Assembly: GCF_001905885.1 (NCBI RefSeq)
Contig: NZ_LIYH01000009.1
Coordinates: 186,001 to 250,000, forward strand
Length of the DNA stretch: 64,000 nucleotides
Reading direction: 5' to 3'
Origin: Streptomyces sp. CB03234
GTDB taxonomy: Bacteria; Actinomycetota; Actinomycetes; Streptomycetales; Streptomycetaceae
The stretch's first letter is position 1. The number at the start of each line of letters is the position of its first letter. The notes under the pieces were generated by a model. The model was not told the DNA's origin. It saw only the letters and a list, made by a program, of their open reading frames with translations, and did not search any database. A program made the translations under genes and the position numbers. Positions 36,149-44,632 of the stretch are shown piece by piece.

Positions 36149-37867
36149 ATGACATCGTCCGCTGACGGCACACCGCCCGGCCGCACGGTCGCGCAGGCCC
36201 TGGCCGACTTCGTACACGACACCTTGGACTGCGACCGGATCTTCACCGTCCCCGGCGAGGCGGTGCTGCCCCTGGTCAGCCTCGCCGGAGAAATGGGCGT
36301 GGACCTGGTCCCCATGCGCCACGAGTCGGGTGCGGGCTTCGCGGCCCTGGCCGACTCCTGGCTGACCGGGCGGCCGGCGGTGGTCGCCGTCAACCGCTCC
36401 CCCGGTGCGGCGAACCTGGGCATCGCGCTGGACGTCACCCGCTGCGACCGCACCCCCATCCTGGTCGTGGTGGGAACCTCGCGCCGCGACCAGGACCGGC
36501 GTACGGGATACCAGTCCCTCGACCCCGAGGCCCAACTGGGCGGCCTCGCGCATGTGATCACCATCACCGGCGGGCCGCAACTGCCCAAGCTGCTGGCCGA
36601 GGCGGCCGAGCTGCTGCGTGCCCCGCTCCCGGCCACCGTGGTGTTCTCCGTTCCGCAGGACGTCTGGGAGGAGGAGGTCCCCGCGGCGGACGGTCCCTCG
36701 GACGTCCCTTCGAGTCGCCTGTCCCCGGCGCCCCGGACGGACGACGAGGCCGACCGCGCCGTGGCCGAGCGGGTCCGCGAGGCCCTGCTGGCAGCCGAAC
36801 GCCCGGTCGTGGTGGCGGGGCGGCTCCTGCGGAGCGAGGACGGCACCGGCCCCGGTGAGGCCCTCGACCGCTTCGCGCGGCAGGCTCTGGTCCCCGTGCT
36901 GCTCGGCAACAAACAGCAGGACCTGATGGACAATGCCGCGCCCGGCTATGCCGGCGACGTGCACCAGGGCACCCATCCCGAGACCCGGGCCCGGCTCGAA
37001 GAGGCCGATCTGGTGCTCTTCCTGGGCGAGTTGCCCTGGGAGGTCCATCTCATGCGGTGGTACAGCGACCAGCCCCTGATGACGGTTCATCCGGAACCCG
37101 CGGGTCCCGGAGAGCGGCTGGCCGCCGACCCGCGCCGGGTCCTCACCCTGCTGGGCGGCGCGGACTGGGCCGCCTCACCGCAGCGGCGGGCCTGGGCAGA
37201 GGACTGGCGCGCCCTGGAGACCCGGCTGAGCGAACCGGCTCCGCGGCGGTACGCGGACGGTCTGGACTTCACCCATGTCGTCGCCGCGCTGGACACCCTG
37301 CTCCCGGACGACGCCCTCGTCTGCCTGGACGCGGGCAACTTCGGCAGCTGGGTCCACCGCTATCTGAAGGTGCGCGCCCAACAGCGCCTCCTCGCGGTGG
37401 CGGACGGGGCCATGGGCTTCGGCGTTCCGGGCGCCGTGGCCGCGGTACGGCGCCATCCGGAGCGGACCGTGGTCGCCCTCGTCGGCGACGGCGGCGTCCT
37501 GATGACCGGCAACGAGCTCGCCGTCCCCCACCCGGCCGGCCGCGGGCCCGTCGTGATCGTCGCGGACAACTCCGGGTACGGGGCCATCCGCACCCAGGGC
37601 GCCCGCGCCTTCCCCGGCACGGATGTCGCCGCCGAACTCGTGAGCCCGGACTTCACGCTCTGGGCACAGGCGTTCGGCGTCCCGGCGGAGCGCGTGACCA
37701 CCGAGGCCGAGGTGCTTCCCGCGCTCCGGCGGGCGCTGGCCAGTGACCGCGGCTACCTGCTGCACGTACCCATCAGCCCCCTGGCGGCCCACGCCAACTT
37801 CGACATGCCGGGCGCGACCGGTCCGGCTCCGGCGCGCGGGAAGGACACGCCGTGTCCCACACCATGA
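36149..37867 (+). CDS. Acetolactate-synthase-like thiamine diphosphate enzyme
   Basis: The 572-residue protein has the three-domain ThDP layout. The catalytic glutamate is Glu59 in MRHESGAGF, with a GDGGVLMT motif and ADNSGYGAIR for ThDP/Mg binding in the C-terminal domain (the usual NN pair reads DN). NKQQDLMDN lies in the middle domain. It is similar in length to AHAS catalytic subunits, but no regulatory subunit (ilvN) or ketol-acid reductoisomerase lies nearby. It would condense or decarboxylate a 2-oxo acid. GAAGGAG precedes ATG 36149; it overlaps the next gene by 16 nt. Confidence 0.88.
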   Translation: MTSSADGTPPGRTVAQALADFVHDTLDCDRIFTVPGEAVLPLVSLAGEMGVDLVPMRHESGAGFAALADSWLTGRPAVVAVNRSPGAANLGIALDVTRCDRTPILVVVGTSRRDQDRRTGYQSLDPEAQLGGLAHVITITGGPQLPKLLAEAAELLRAPLPATVVFSVPQDVWEEEVPAADGPSDVPSSRLSPAPRTDDEADRAVAERVREALLAAERPVVVAGRLLRSEDGTGPGEALDRFARQALVPVLLGNKQQDLMDNAAPGYAGDVHQGTHPETRARLEEADLVLFLGELPWEVHLMRWYSDQPLMTVHPEPAGPGERLAADPRRVLTLLGGADWAASPQRRAWAEDWRALETRLSEPAPRRYADGLDFTHVVAALDTLLPDDALVCLDAGNFGSWVHRYLKVRAQQRLLAVADGAMGFGVPGAVAAVRRHPERTVVALVGDGGVLMTGNELAVPHPAGRGPVVIVADNSGYGAIRTQGARAFPGTDVAAELVSPDFTLWAQAFGVPAERVTTEAEVLPALRRALASDRGYLLHVPISPLAAHANFDMPGATGPAPARGKDTPCPTP

Positions 37868-39270
37868 GTGTCCCGCCGTCCACGGCCGGCGGTCTGGCCA
37901 TCGCGGACTCGGTGCTCGACCTGATCGGCGACACCCCGCTGGTGCGGCTGAAGCGGATGAGCGAGGAGTACGGGCTTACCTCGCTCCTGGCCATGAAGCT
38001 GGAGGCCGCCAACCCGGGGGGTTCCGCGAAGGACCGCCCGGCCCTGGAGATGGTGCTGCGGGCGGAGGCGGACGGTCTGCTCCGGCCCGGCGGCACGATC
38101 GTCGAACCGACCTCGGGCAACACCGGCGTGGGCCTGGCGATCGTGGCGGCCCAGCGCGGTTACCGGTGCGTCTTCGTCGTCACCGACAAGGTCTCCCCCG
38201 AGAAGGTCGACCTGCTGCGTGCCTACGGTGCCGAGGTCGTGGTGTGCCCCGTCGCCGTACCGCCCGACCACCCCGACAGCTACTACTCCACGGCCGAACG
38301 CCTGGTGACGGAGATCCCCGGCGCGTACCGTCCCAACCAGTACGCCAACCCGGCCAACCCGCAGGCGCACACCCTGACCACCGGCCCGGAGATCTGGCGG
38401 CAGACCGACGGCCGGGTGACCCACTTCGTCGCCGGAGCGGGGACCTGCGGCACGCTCACCGGAACCGCCCGCTACCTCAAGGCGCAGAACCCGGACGTAC
38501 GCATCGTCGCGGCCGACCCGCGGGGCTCGGTCTACAGCGGCGGATCGGGCCGTCCGTACCTGGTCGAGGGGGTGGGCGAGGACTTCTTCCCCGCGGCCTG
38601 GGATCCGTCGCTGATCGACGAGGTGATCGAGGTCTCCGACCGGGACAGCTTCCTCATGGCCCGCCGGATATCGCGTACCGAGGGGATCCTGACCGGTGGC
38701 TCCGGCGGCATGGCGGTGGCGGCCGCGCTCCAGGTGGCCCGGCGCTGCGGCCCCGACGACGTGATCGTGGTGCTGAACCCCGACTCCGGCCGGGGCTACT
38801 TGTCCCGGGTGTTCAACGACACGTGGATGGCCACGCACGGCTTCCTCGGCGAGTCGGACGGTCCCACCCTCGCCGAGGTGCTGGCCCACCGCCCGGACCG
38901 CTCCCCGCTGCTGTACGTCAACCCGGCGCACACCGTGCGGGACGCCATCGCGGTCATGCAGCGGGAGGCGGTGAGCCAGCTGCCCGTCTGCAAGAACGAG
39001 CCTCCGTTCGCGACGGCCGAAGTGGTCGGTGCCGTGCACGAACTGGAGCTGATGGCCGGCGCCCACCAGGACCGCTCGGTGCTGGACAGGCCGGTGACGG
39101 AGCTGATGGGCCCGCGGCTGCCGACCATCGGCATCGGACAGCTGGCGGTACACGCCACACGGCTCCTGGAGCAGCACCCCGCCGTGCTGGTGCTGGCCGA
39201 CGGCCGGCCGAGCACGGTGGTGACCCGATCGGACATGCTCACCTACTTCTCCCACACCTCCCGCGGTTGA
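37852..39270 (+). CDS. Cystathionine beta-synthase-like PLP enzyme with CBS domains
   Basis: A 472-residue protein with a fold-type II PLP core. The Schiff-base lysine is in NPGGSAKDRPAL (usual GGSVKDR), with PTSGNTGVGLA and GAGTCGTLTGTARYL. A C-terminal pair of CBS motifs follows from about residue 345 (VNPAHTVRDAIAVMQREAVSQLPVC is one helix-strand unit, quoted here in parts: VNPAHTVRDAI, QLPVC). Such enzymes do beta-replacement on serine derivatives. In a cluster it may build a C-N, C-O or C-S bond onto an alanyl unit. GTG 37852 with GGAAGGA upstream, overlapping the ThDP gene. Confidence 0.88.
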   Translation: MSHTMSVPPSTAGGLAIADSVLDLIGDTPLVRLKRMSEEYGLTSLLAMKLEAANPGGSAKDRPALEMVLRAEADGLLRPGGTIVEPTSGNTGVGLAIVAAQRGYRCVFVVTDKVSPEKVDLLRAYGAEVVVCPVAVPPDHPDSYYSTAERLVTEIPGAYRPNQYANPANPQAHTLTTGPEIWRQTDGRVTHFVAGAGTCGTLTGTARYLKAQNPDVRIVAADPRGSVYSGGSGRPYLVEGVGEDFFPAAWDPSLIDEVIEVSDRDSFLMARRISRTEGILTGGSGGMAVAAALQVARRCGPDDVIVVLNPDSGRGYLSRVFNDTWMATHGFLGESDGPTLAEVLAHRPDRSPLLYVNPAHTVRDAIAVMQREAVSQLPVCKNEPPFATAEVVGAVHELELMAGAHQDRSVLDRPVTELMGPRLPTIGIGQLAVHATRLLEQHPAVLVLADGRPSTVVTRSDMLTYFSHTSRG

Positions 39271-39274
39271 CGGC

Positions 39275-39319
39275 GGCGGGGCGGGGCGGGCCGTGCCCTC
39301 CGCCCCGCCCCGCCCCGCC
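39275..39319 (+). terminator. GC-only hairpin between CBS-like gene and ilvD
   Basis: ggcggggcggggcggg (39275-39290) can pair with the reverse-complementary ccgccccgcc series at 39300-39319. It lies in the 69-nt gap inside the operon, so it may attenuate rather than fully terminate. The repeated GGGG/CCCC steps could also form other structures. Confidence 0.6.
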
Positions 39320-39339
39320 ACCCCTCGTCTGGAGCGCCC

Positions 39340-41253
39340 GTGCCACACCTTCGATCCCGTACCGTCACCCATGGCCGCGCCATGGCAGGCGCCCGAGCAC
39401 TGTGGCGCGCCACCGGCATGACCTCGCAGGACTTCGGCAAGCCGATCGTGGCGGTGGCCAACAGCTACACCCAGTTCGTCCCCGGCCACACCCACCTGCG
39501 GGACGTCGGTGACATCGTCGCGGGCGCCGTGTACGAAGCGGGCGGTGTGGCACGGGAGTTCCACACCATCGCGGTCGACGACGGTATCGCGATGGGCCAC
39601 AGCGGCATGCTGTACTCCCTGCCGTCCCGGGAGATGATCGCGGACTCGGTGGAGTACATGGTCAACGCGCACTGCGCGGACGCCCTGGTCTGCGTCTCCA
39701 ACTGCGACAAGATCACCCCGGGGATGCTGCTGGCCGCGCTGCGGCTGAACATCCCCACCGTGTTCGTCTCCGGCGGCCCGATGGAGGCCGGCCGTTCGGG
39801 CGGTGACCGCCTGGACACCGTCGCGCCGATGGTCGCCGCCGCCGACCCGGCCGTCTCCGCCGACCGGCTGCGGCAGATCGAGGAGAGCGCCTGCCCCACC
39901 TGCGGCTCCTGCGCGGGCATGTTCACCGCCAACTCGATGAACTGCCTCACCGAGGCCATCGGCCTCGCCCTGCCCGGCAACGGCACCCTGCTGGCCACCC
40001 ACCGCGGCCGGCGCGACCTGTTCGTCCAGGCCGGGTCGCGGATCGTCGCGCTCGCCCGGAGGTACTACGAGCACGGGGACGAATCGGTGCTGCCCCGTGG
40101 CATCGCCACCCATGACGCGTTCGCCAACGCGATGACCCTGGACATCGCGATGGGCGGCTCCACCAACACGATCCTGCACCTGCTCGCCGCCGCACGGGAG
40201 GCGGGCGTGCGCTTCGGGCTCGACGACATCGACGCCATCTCCCGGCAGGTTCCCTGGGTGTGCAAGGTCGCCCCGGCCACGAACGCCTACTACGTCGAGG
40301 ACGTGCACCGGGCCGGCGGCGTACCGGGCATCCTGGGCGTCCTGGAGCGCGCCGGGCTGCTTCGTCCGGACACGGGCACGGTGCTCGGCGAGTCCCTCGG
40401 CACCGTCGTCCGCACCTGGGATCCCCTGTCACCGGAGGCGACGCCCCAGGCGTTGGAGCTGTGGCGGGCGGCTCCGGGCGGCACCCGGACCGTGGCGGCG
40501 TTCGGGCAGGACGCCCGCTGGCCCTCCCTCGACCTCGACCGCGCCTCCGGCTGCGTCCGCGACGTCGAGCACGCCTACACCGCCGACGGCGGCCTGGCCG
40601 TGCTGCGCGGCAACCTCGCCCCGGACGGCTGCGTGGTCAAGACCGCGGGTGTGGAGCCGTCCCTGTGGACGTTCCGCGGCCCGGCCGTCGTGTTCGAGTC
40701 CCAGGAGGACGCCGTCGAAGCGATCCTGGGCGGGGGCGTACGGCCGGGTGACGCGGTGGTCATCCGGTACGAGGGTCCCAAGGGCGGCCCCGGTATGCAG
40801 GAGATGCTGCACCCCACCAGCTTCCTCAAGGGCAAGGGACTGGGGCGCAGCTGCGCCCTGATCACCGACGGCCGGTTCTCCGGCGCGACGTCGGGCCTGT
40901 CCGTCGGCCACCTCTCCCCCGAGGCGGCCGAGGGAGGTCCTCTGGCGCTGGTGGAGAACGGTGATCTCATCGAGATCGACATCCCCGCACGCTCCATCCG
41001 CCTCGCGGTCGGTGCGACGGAGCTAGCGGCCCGGAAGGACCGTCTGATCGCCGAGCGGGGGGCTTTCCGTCCCCACGGCCGTGAGAACCGTCCCGTCACC
41101 GCCGCACTGGCCGCGTACGCCGCGCTCACCACGTCCGCCTCGACGGGGGCCGCTCGCGATGTGTCCCAGCTGCTACCCGGCGTAGGTCTCGTACTCGGCG
41201 ACCTTCGGTGTGCGGGTGGAGCTGGTGATCTCGAAGGTGATCTTCTGAAGTGA
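39340..41253 (+). CDS. ilvD: Dihydroxyacid dehydratase, C-terminally extended
   Basis: A 637-residue IlvD/Edd-family dehydratase. Iron-sulfur cysteines are in VSNCDKITPGM and ACPTCGSCAGMFTANSMNC (Cys spacing as in [4Fe-4S]/[2Fe-2S] IlvD), with HSGMLYSLPSREMIADSVEY and DGRFSGATSGLSVGH. It dehydrates 2,3-dihydroxy acids to 2-oxo acids. The family would end near GAARDVSQL; here no stop occurs and about 26 more residues are read from DNA that is antisense to the convergent pectate lyase gene (81-nt overlap, 41173-41253). GTG 39340 with GGAG upstream. It is either a pathway enzyme or a spare, possibly resistant, copy of the primary-metabolism target. Confidence 0.9.
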   Translation: MPHLRSRTVTHGRAMAGARALWRATGMTSQDFGKPIVAVANSYTQFVPGHTHLRDVGDIVAGAVYEAGGVAREFHTIAVDDGIAMGHSGMLYSLPSREMIADSVEYMVNAHCADALVCVSNCDKITPGMLLAALRLNIPTVFVSGGPMEAGRSGGDRLDTVAPMVAAADPAVSADRLRQIEESACPTCGSCAGMFTANSMNCLTEAIGLALPGNGTLLATHRGRRDLFVQAGSRIVALARRYYEHGDESVLPRGIATHDAFANAMTLDIAMGGSTNTILHLLAAAREAGVRFGLDDIDAISRQVPWVCKVAPATNAYYVEDVHRAGGVPGILGVLERAGLLRPDTGTVLGESLGTVVRTWDPLSPEATPQALELWRAAPGGTRTVAAFGQDARWPSLDLDRASGCVRDVEHAYTADGGLAVLRGNLAPDGCVVKTAGVEPSLWTFRGPAVVFESQEDAVEAILGGGVRPGDAVVIRYEGPKGGPGMQEMLHPTSFLKGKGLGRSCALITDGRFSGATSGLSVGHLSPEAAEGGPLALVENGDLIEIDIPARSIRLAVGATELAARKDRLIAERGAFRPHGRENRPVTAALAAYAALTTSASTGAARDVSQLLPGVGLVLGDLRCAGGAGDLEGDLLK

Positions 41254-42729
41254 GGTCCTCGCGAAGGAGATGACGCCCGCTCCGCTGCCGGAGGCCAGGA
41301 CGGTACCGGTGTCGCCGTTGACGAGCCTCCAGGAGCCGATGCTGCCCTCGGAGCCGGCCGCCTCCCGGATACCGACGCGGGACACCGCGGTGGGGGAACC
41401 CCACTTGATCGAGACGTAACCGGTCGAGCCGGTCGGCGACCAGTAGGTGCTCAGGTTGCCGTCCCGCACGTTGCCGTAGCTGGTGCCGTCGGCCTTGCTG
41501 GAACCGTCGGAGCCGGCCCCGATGCTGAGGTTGGTGCCGCTGGGCTGGGTGGGCGTCGGGGTCGGGGTCGGGGTGGGCGTGGTGGGGGTCGGCGTCGGGG
41601 TCGGGGTCGGGTCCGGCGTCTGGGGTGAGCAGTTGCCGTCCGACACCTGTAGCCCCTTGTTGGCGCCTGCCGTACGGCTCACGACGTCCGGGACGCAGCC
41701 GGCGGCGTCCAGGGCGTAGGCGTACGGGATGCCGACGGTGGTGGTGGACTGCGGGTTGGGCCCGGCGGGGTTGTGGTCGCTGTCGCGGGCGGACCAGGTC
41801 ACGTTGTCGAAGATGTTGCCGCCGACCTGCCAGTAGCCGGCCGCGTCGGTATAGAAGGTTCCAAGGACGTCCTTGGAGTCCTCGAAGTAGTTGTTGTCCA
41901 CCTTGGCGCGCGCCCCGGCCCGGGAGTTGATGCCCGAGTCGTTGAGGCTCTTGTAGTGGTTGTTGTAGATGTGGGCGATGCCTCCGCGCAGCAGCGGTGC
42001 ACGGGAGTCGATGTTCTCGTACAGGTTGTGGTGGAAGGTGACGTAGCCGTTGGAGGTGTCGGTCTCGCTGGAGCCGATCAGGCCGCCACGGCCGGAGTTG
42101 CGCAGGGTGCTGTAGGACAGGGTGACGTACTGGGTGTTGTCCTTCATGTCGAAGAGGCCGTCGTAGCCCTCCGACTCGCCGCCCGACGCCTCCAGGGTGA
42201 CGTGATCGACCCAGACGTTGCGTACGTTGCTCTCCATGCCGATGGCGTCACCGCCGTTGGACGTGGGGGAACCCGACTTCTTGACGTTCCGTACCGTCAC
42301 GTTCTGGATGATGATGTTGCGGGAGTCGCGAATGTGGATGCCCAACTGGTCGAAGACGGCTCCGCCGCCGACCCCGACGATGGTGACGTTGCTGATCTGC
42401 TTGAGTTCGATCACGCCGTCGGCGGTGCTGCAACTGCCGCCCGACACCTTGGTGGTGTTGCCGTGGTTGATCGTCCCCTCCACCTGGATGGTGATGGGGG
42501 TGCTGCTGCTGGCCCGGCCGCACAGTGCCGCGTGGATCGCGGTCCCCGTGGTCGCCCGTACCGTCTGCCCGCCCGCTCCGCCGGTGGTCCCGCCGTTCTG
42601 GGTCGCGTAGCCGGTGGCGCCGGCGGCTGCTGCCGACGCTTCCGGTATCGGCAGGACCGCGACCGCGGTACCCGCCAGGGCCACGGTGGCCAGCGCCGTA
42701 CAGAGTCGTAGTCCGGCTGTTCGTCTCAT
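41173..42729 (-). CDS. Secreted pectate lyase (PL1-like) with C-terminal discoidin-like module
   Basis: A 518-residue exported protein. Residues 1-33 are a signal peptide (RLCTALATVALAGTAVA). A parallel beta-helix pectate lyase domain runs to about residue 355: VGGGAVFDQLGIHIRDSRN, then VWVDHVTL and DSRAPLLRGG with the catalytic arginine region. A Thr/Pro repeat linker (TPTPTPTP) precedes an F5/8-type-C-like carbohydrate-binding module (NLSIGAGSDGS, LSTYWSP, SWRLVNGDTG). It cleaves pectin from plant residues. ATG 42729 has GAGAGGG upstream. Its last 27 codons overlap the ilvD extension. Confidence 0.92.
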   Translation of the reverse strand: MRRTAGLRLCTALATVALAGTAVAVLPIPEASAAAAGATGYATQNGGTTGGAGGQTVRATTGTAIHAALCGRASSSTPITIQVEGTINHGNTTKVSGGSCSTADGVIELKQISNVTIVGVGGGAVFDQLGIHIRDSRNIIIQNVTVRNVKKSGSPTSNGGDAIGMESNVRNVWVDHVTLEASGGESEGYDGLFDMKDNTQYVTLSYSTLRNSGRGGLIGSSETDTSNGYVTFHHNLYENIDSRAPLLRGGIAHIYNNHYKSLNDSGINSRAGARAKVDNNYFEDSKDVLGTFYTDAAGYWQVGGNIFDNVTWSARDSDHNPAGPNPQSTTTVGIPYAYALDAAGCVPDVVSRTAGANKGLQVSDGNCSPQTPDPTPTPTPTPTTPTPTPTPTPTQPSGTNLSIGAGSDGSSKADGTSYGNVRDGNLSTYWSPTGSTGYVSIKWGSPTAVSRVGIREAAGSEGSIGSWRLVNGDTGTVLASGSGAGVISFARTSLQKITFEITSSTRTPKVAEYETYAG

Positions 42730-43250
42730 GATGGCTGCCCTCTCGTCTTCGCCTGCCGGTGGTCCGGCAATGGCGGCGCCGTTCGCCACCGTCGGCTCGG
42801 CCGGGCGACGGCGGATGACTCGGGAAAGCGCTTTCTGGCCGCGACGATAGGAGCCCGCCCCGGGAGTGGCAAGGCTTCGCGCATCGGCTGGTTCAGAAAC
42901 ATGGATGACGATCGGTCGAAGTCGCCGCATTGGACATACTTCTGACCCTCGTTCAGCTACCTGTACGCGGCGGGCTGTGCGAGCACGAAGAGCCTCAGGC
43001 CGGCCCTGGAGCCGATCCGGGTGCCCCGGCCGGGGATGAGGGCGGCCCCGCGGGCGCCCGGACCGGGTGCGGGCCGGCACGGCATACGACTCCCGCCGCC
43101 ACCGGGCCCCCCTGCGCGGACGCGGCAGCAAGGCGACCGGCCGTCCCCGTCTCCGTCCCCGCCCCCGTTCCCGCCCTCGCCCTCGCCGACCGGGTCCACC
43201 ATCGGCTCGGGCTCCGTACGAATGGCTTGACCAGCGTGTTCCCCACGGTC
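42730..43250. promoter_or_regulatory. 521-nt region upstream of the pectate lyase gene
   Basis: No gene recognised. Both flanking genes are on the minus strand. The part nearest the lyase gene holds the palindrome at 42824-42835 and a lower-GC stretch near 42880-42960. The part from about 43000 to 43200 is proline-codon-rich on both strands, without a supported start. Confidence 0.5.
42824..42835. promoter_or_regulatory. LacI-family operator-like palindrome in the pectate lyase promoter
   Basis: GAAAGCGCTTTC is a perfect 12-bp palindrome with central CG, about 90 nt upstream of the lyase start. LacI/GalR-type regulators of polysaccharide-degrading enzymes in Streptomyces bind similar sites (general knowledge); the cognate regulator is not in this window. 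Confidence 0.6.
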
Positions 43251-44303
43251 TCAGGGCATCCCGGCGCCCACTGCCGCGACGGGGCCCACGCATGGCGTAC
43301 TCCACAAGGAGTCGCCACGCAGGATTCCCTGGTGCGTGATCTGCACCTCGGCGCCGGGATCGACACCGAGTTCGTCCGCCAGGCGCCGGCGCAGGGTCTC
43401 GAACAACTCCAGCGCGACCGCACGCTGCCCGACGCCCGCCAGCACCGTCATGAGGCGGGCATGCGCCGACTCGTGCAGGGGGTTCGCCGCCACGAACCGG
43501 TGCAGCGGCGTGAGGAGTTGCTCGTACCGGCCGACCCGGGCCGCGACGTCTGCGTACTCCAGCAGCACGGTCTCCAGCTGGCGCACCAGGGCCGCCCGCG
43601 CCGCGTGCATGTGCAGCCCCGGGAGGTCGGCGAGCGGCTCCCCTCGCCACAGGCCCAGCGCCTGCTGGTAGAAACCGATCGCCGCCTCGAGTCGCCCGGC
43701 GGCGCACTCACGCCGGGCGTACTCCACCAGCCTGCCGAAGGCCAGGATGTCGAGCTGGTCGTCATTGACGCGCAGCTCGTACCCGCCACCCGTCGCGATC
43801 AGCACGCTCGACGCCGTGCCCTTCGGCTGGATCCGCTGCCGCAGCCGGGACACCTGGGTACGGACCAACTCGACGATGGTGCGCGGCGGCTGGGCACCCC
43901 AGATGGCGTCGACCAGGGCATCGCCCCGCACCGGCACCCCCGGGGACAGCGCGAGCAGTCCGAGCAGCGTGCGCTGTCTCTCCGAGCGCAGCTCCACGGG
44001 AGCGCCGTCCACCAGGACCGAGAGCGGTCCCAGTATCTGCAGTCTTAAGTCCTGGGCGAGCACCGGCCCTTGCCGCCCGACCCGGAGCAGCTCCTGCCGC
44101 TCCACGGGCGACAGGTCCAGCGCGGCCGCGAGCCGCCGCAGGGTGCCGCCACGGGGACGGACGACCCGCTGCTGCTCGATGTCCCGCAGCCCACCGAGGC
44201 TGATCCTCGCCCGTGCTGCCAGCTCGTCCTGCGTCAGACCGGCGCGCTGCCGGAAGTCCTGCACCAGATAGGCCAGTTCTCGTTGGGTCTGGTGACCATT
44301 CAT
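43251..44303 (-). CDS. XRE-SARP fusion transcriptional regulator with a TTA codon
   Basis: The 350-residue protein joins an N-terminal XRE helix-turn-helix (LTQDELAARARISLGGL, about residues 20-40) to a SARP. The SARP part has an OmpR-like winged helix at about 88-170 (LRLQILGPLSVLVDGAPVEL) and a bacterial transcriptional activation domain to about 320. SARPs activate antibiotic clusters by binding direct heptamer repeats. Codon 86 is TTA (44046-44048), which ties it to bldA and development. It lies 2 kb from the end of the amino-acid-derived cluster. ATG 44303 with GGAGG upstream; the longer frame to 44357 lacks a better site. Confidence 0.9.
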   Translation of the reverse strand: MNGHQTQRELAYLVQDFRQRAGLTQDELAARARISLGGLRDIEQQRVVRPRGGTLRRLAAALDLSPVERQELLRVGRQGPVLAQDLRLQILGPLSVLVDGAPVELRSERQRTLLGLLALSPGVPVRGDALVDAIWGAQPPRTIVELVRTQVSRLRQRIQPKGTASSVLIATGGGYELRVNDDQLDILAFGRLVEYARRECAAGRLEAAIGFYQQALGLWRGEPLADLPGLHMHAARAALVRQLETVLLEYADVAARVGRYEQLLTPLHRFVAANPLHESAHARLMTVLAGVGQRAVALELFETLRRRLADELGVDPGAEVQITHQGILRGDSLWSTPCVGPVAAVGAGMP

Positions 44304-44632
44304 GAAGCCTCCAGGAACACGATCAGTGATTGCGAAGGGGGACACTGCGACTGTCACGTAGGTGGGGGGCGGCAGGCGTGTCCGGGGGCCGACGCTCGCA
44401 GGTCATGCGGAGGCCGGCGCTCCGGTCAAAGGTGGTCGAGTGACGGCGGCGGCGCGGGGCGCCACGCCCCGAGGAGAGAAGCAGGCACCGACGGGGCCCG
44501 CGGAAAGGCATGACGGCGTGAACCCGCCGGACCGCTGGGGCGACCACCGCCCCACCGGCGACGGCCGGGGTACATCAGTCCCTCACGAGGTGGCCGTGCC
44601 GTCATGGAAAGGGAAGTGTGGCGCTCAGTGGA
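44304..44632. other. 329-nt stretch upstream of the SARP gene
   Basis: It holds the promoter of the SARP gene. No supported coding sequence or strong hairpin was seen. Confidence 0.45.

Noticed and set aside
42730..43707. In-frame extension of the pectate lyase frame to 43707
   Set aside because: It runs through the SARP gene and the promoter; the signal peptide start at 42729 is clear.
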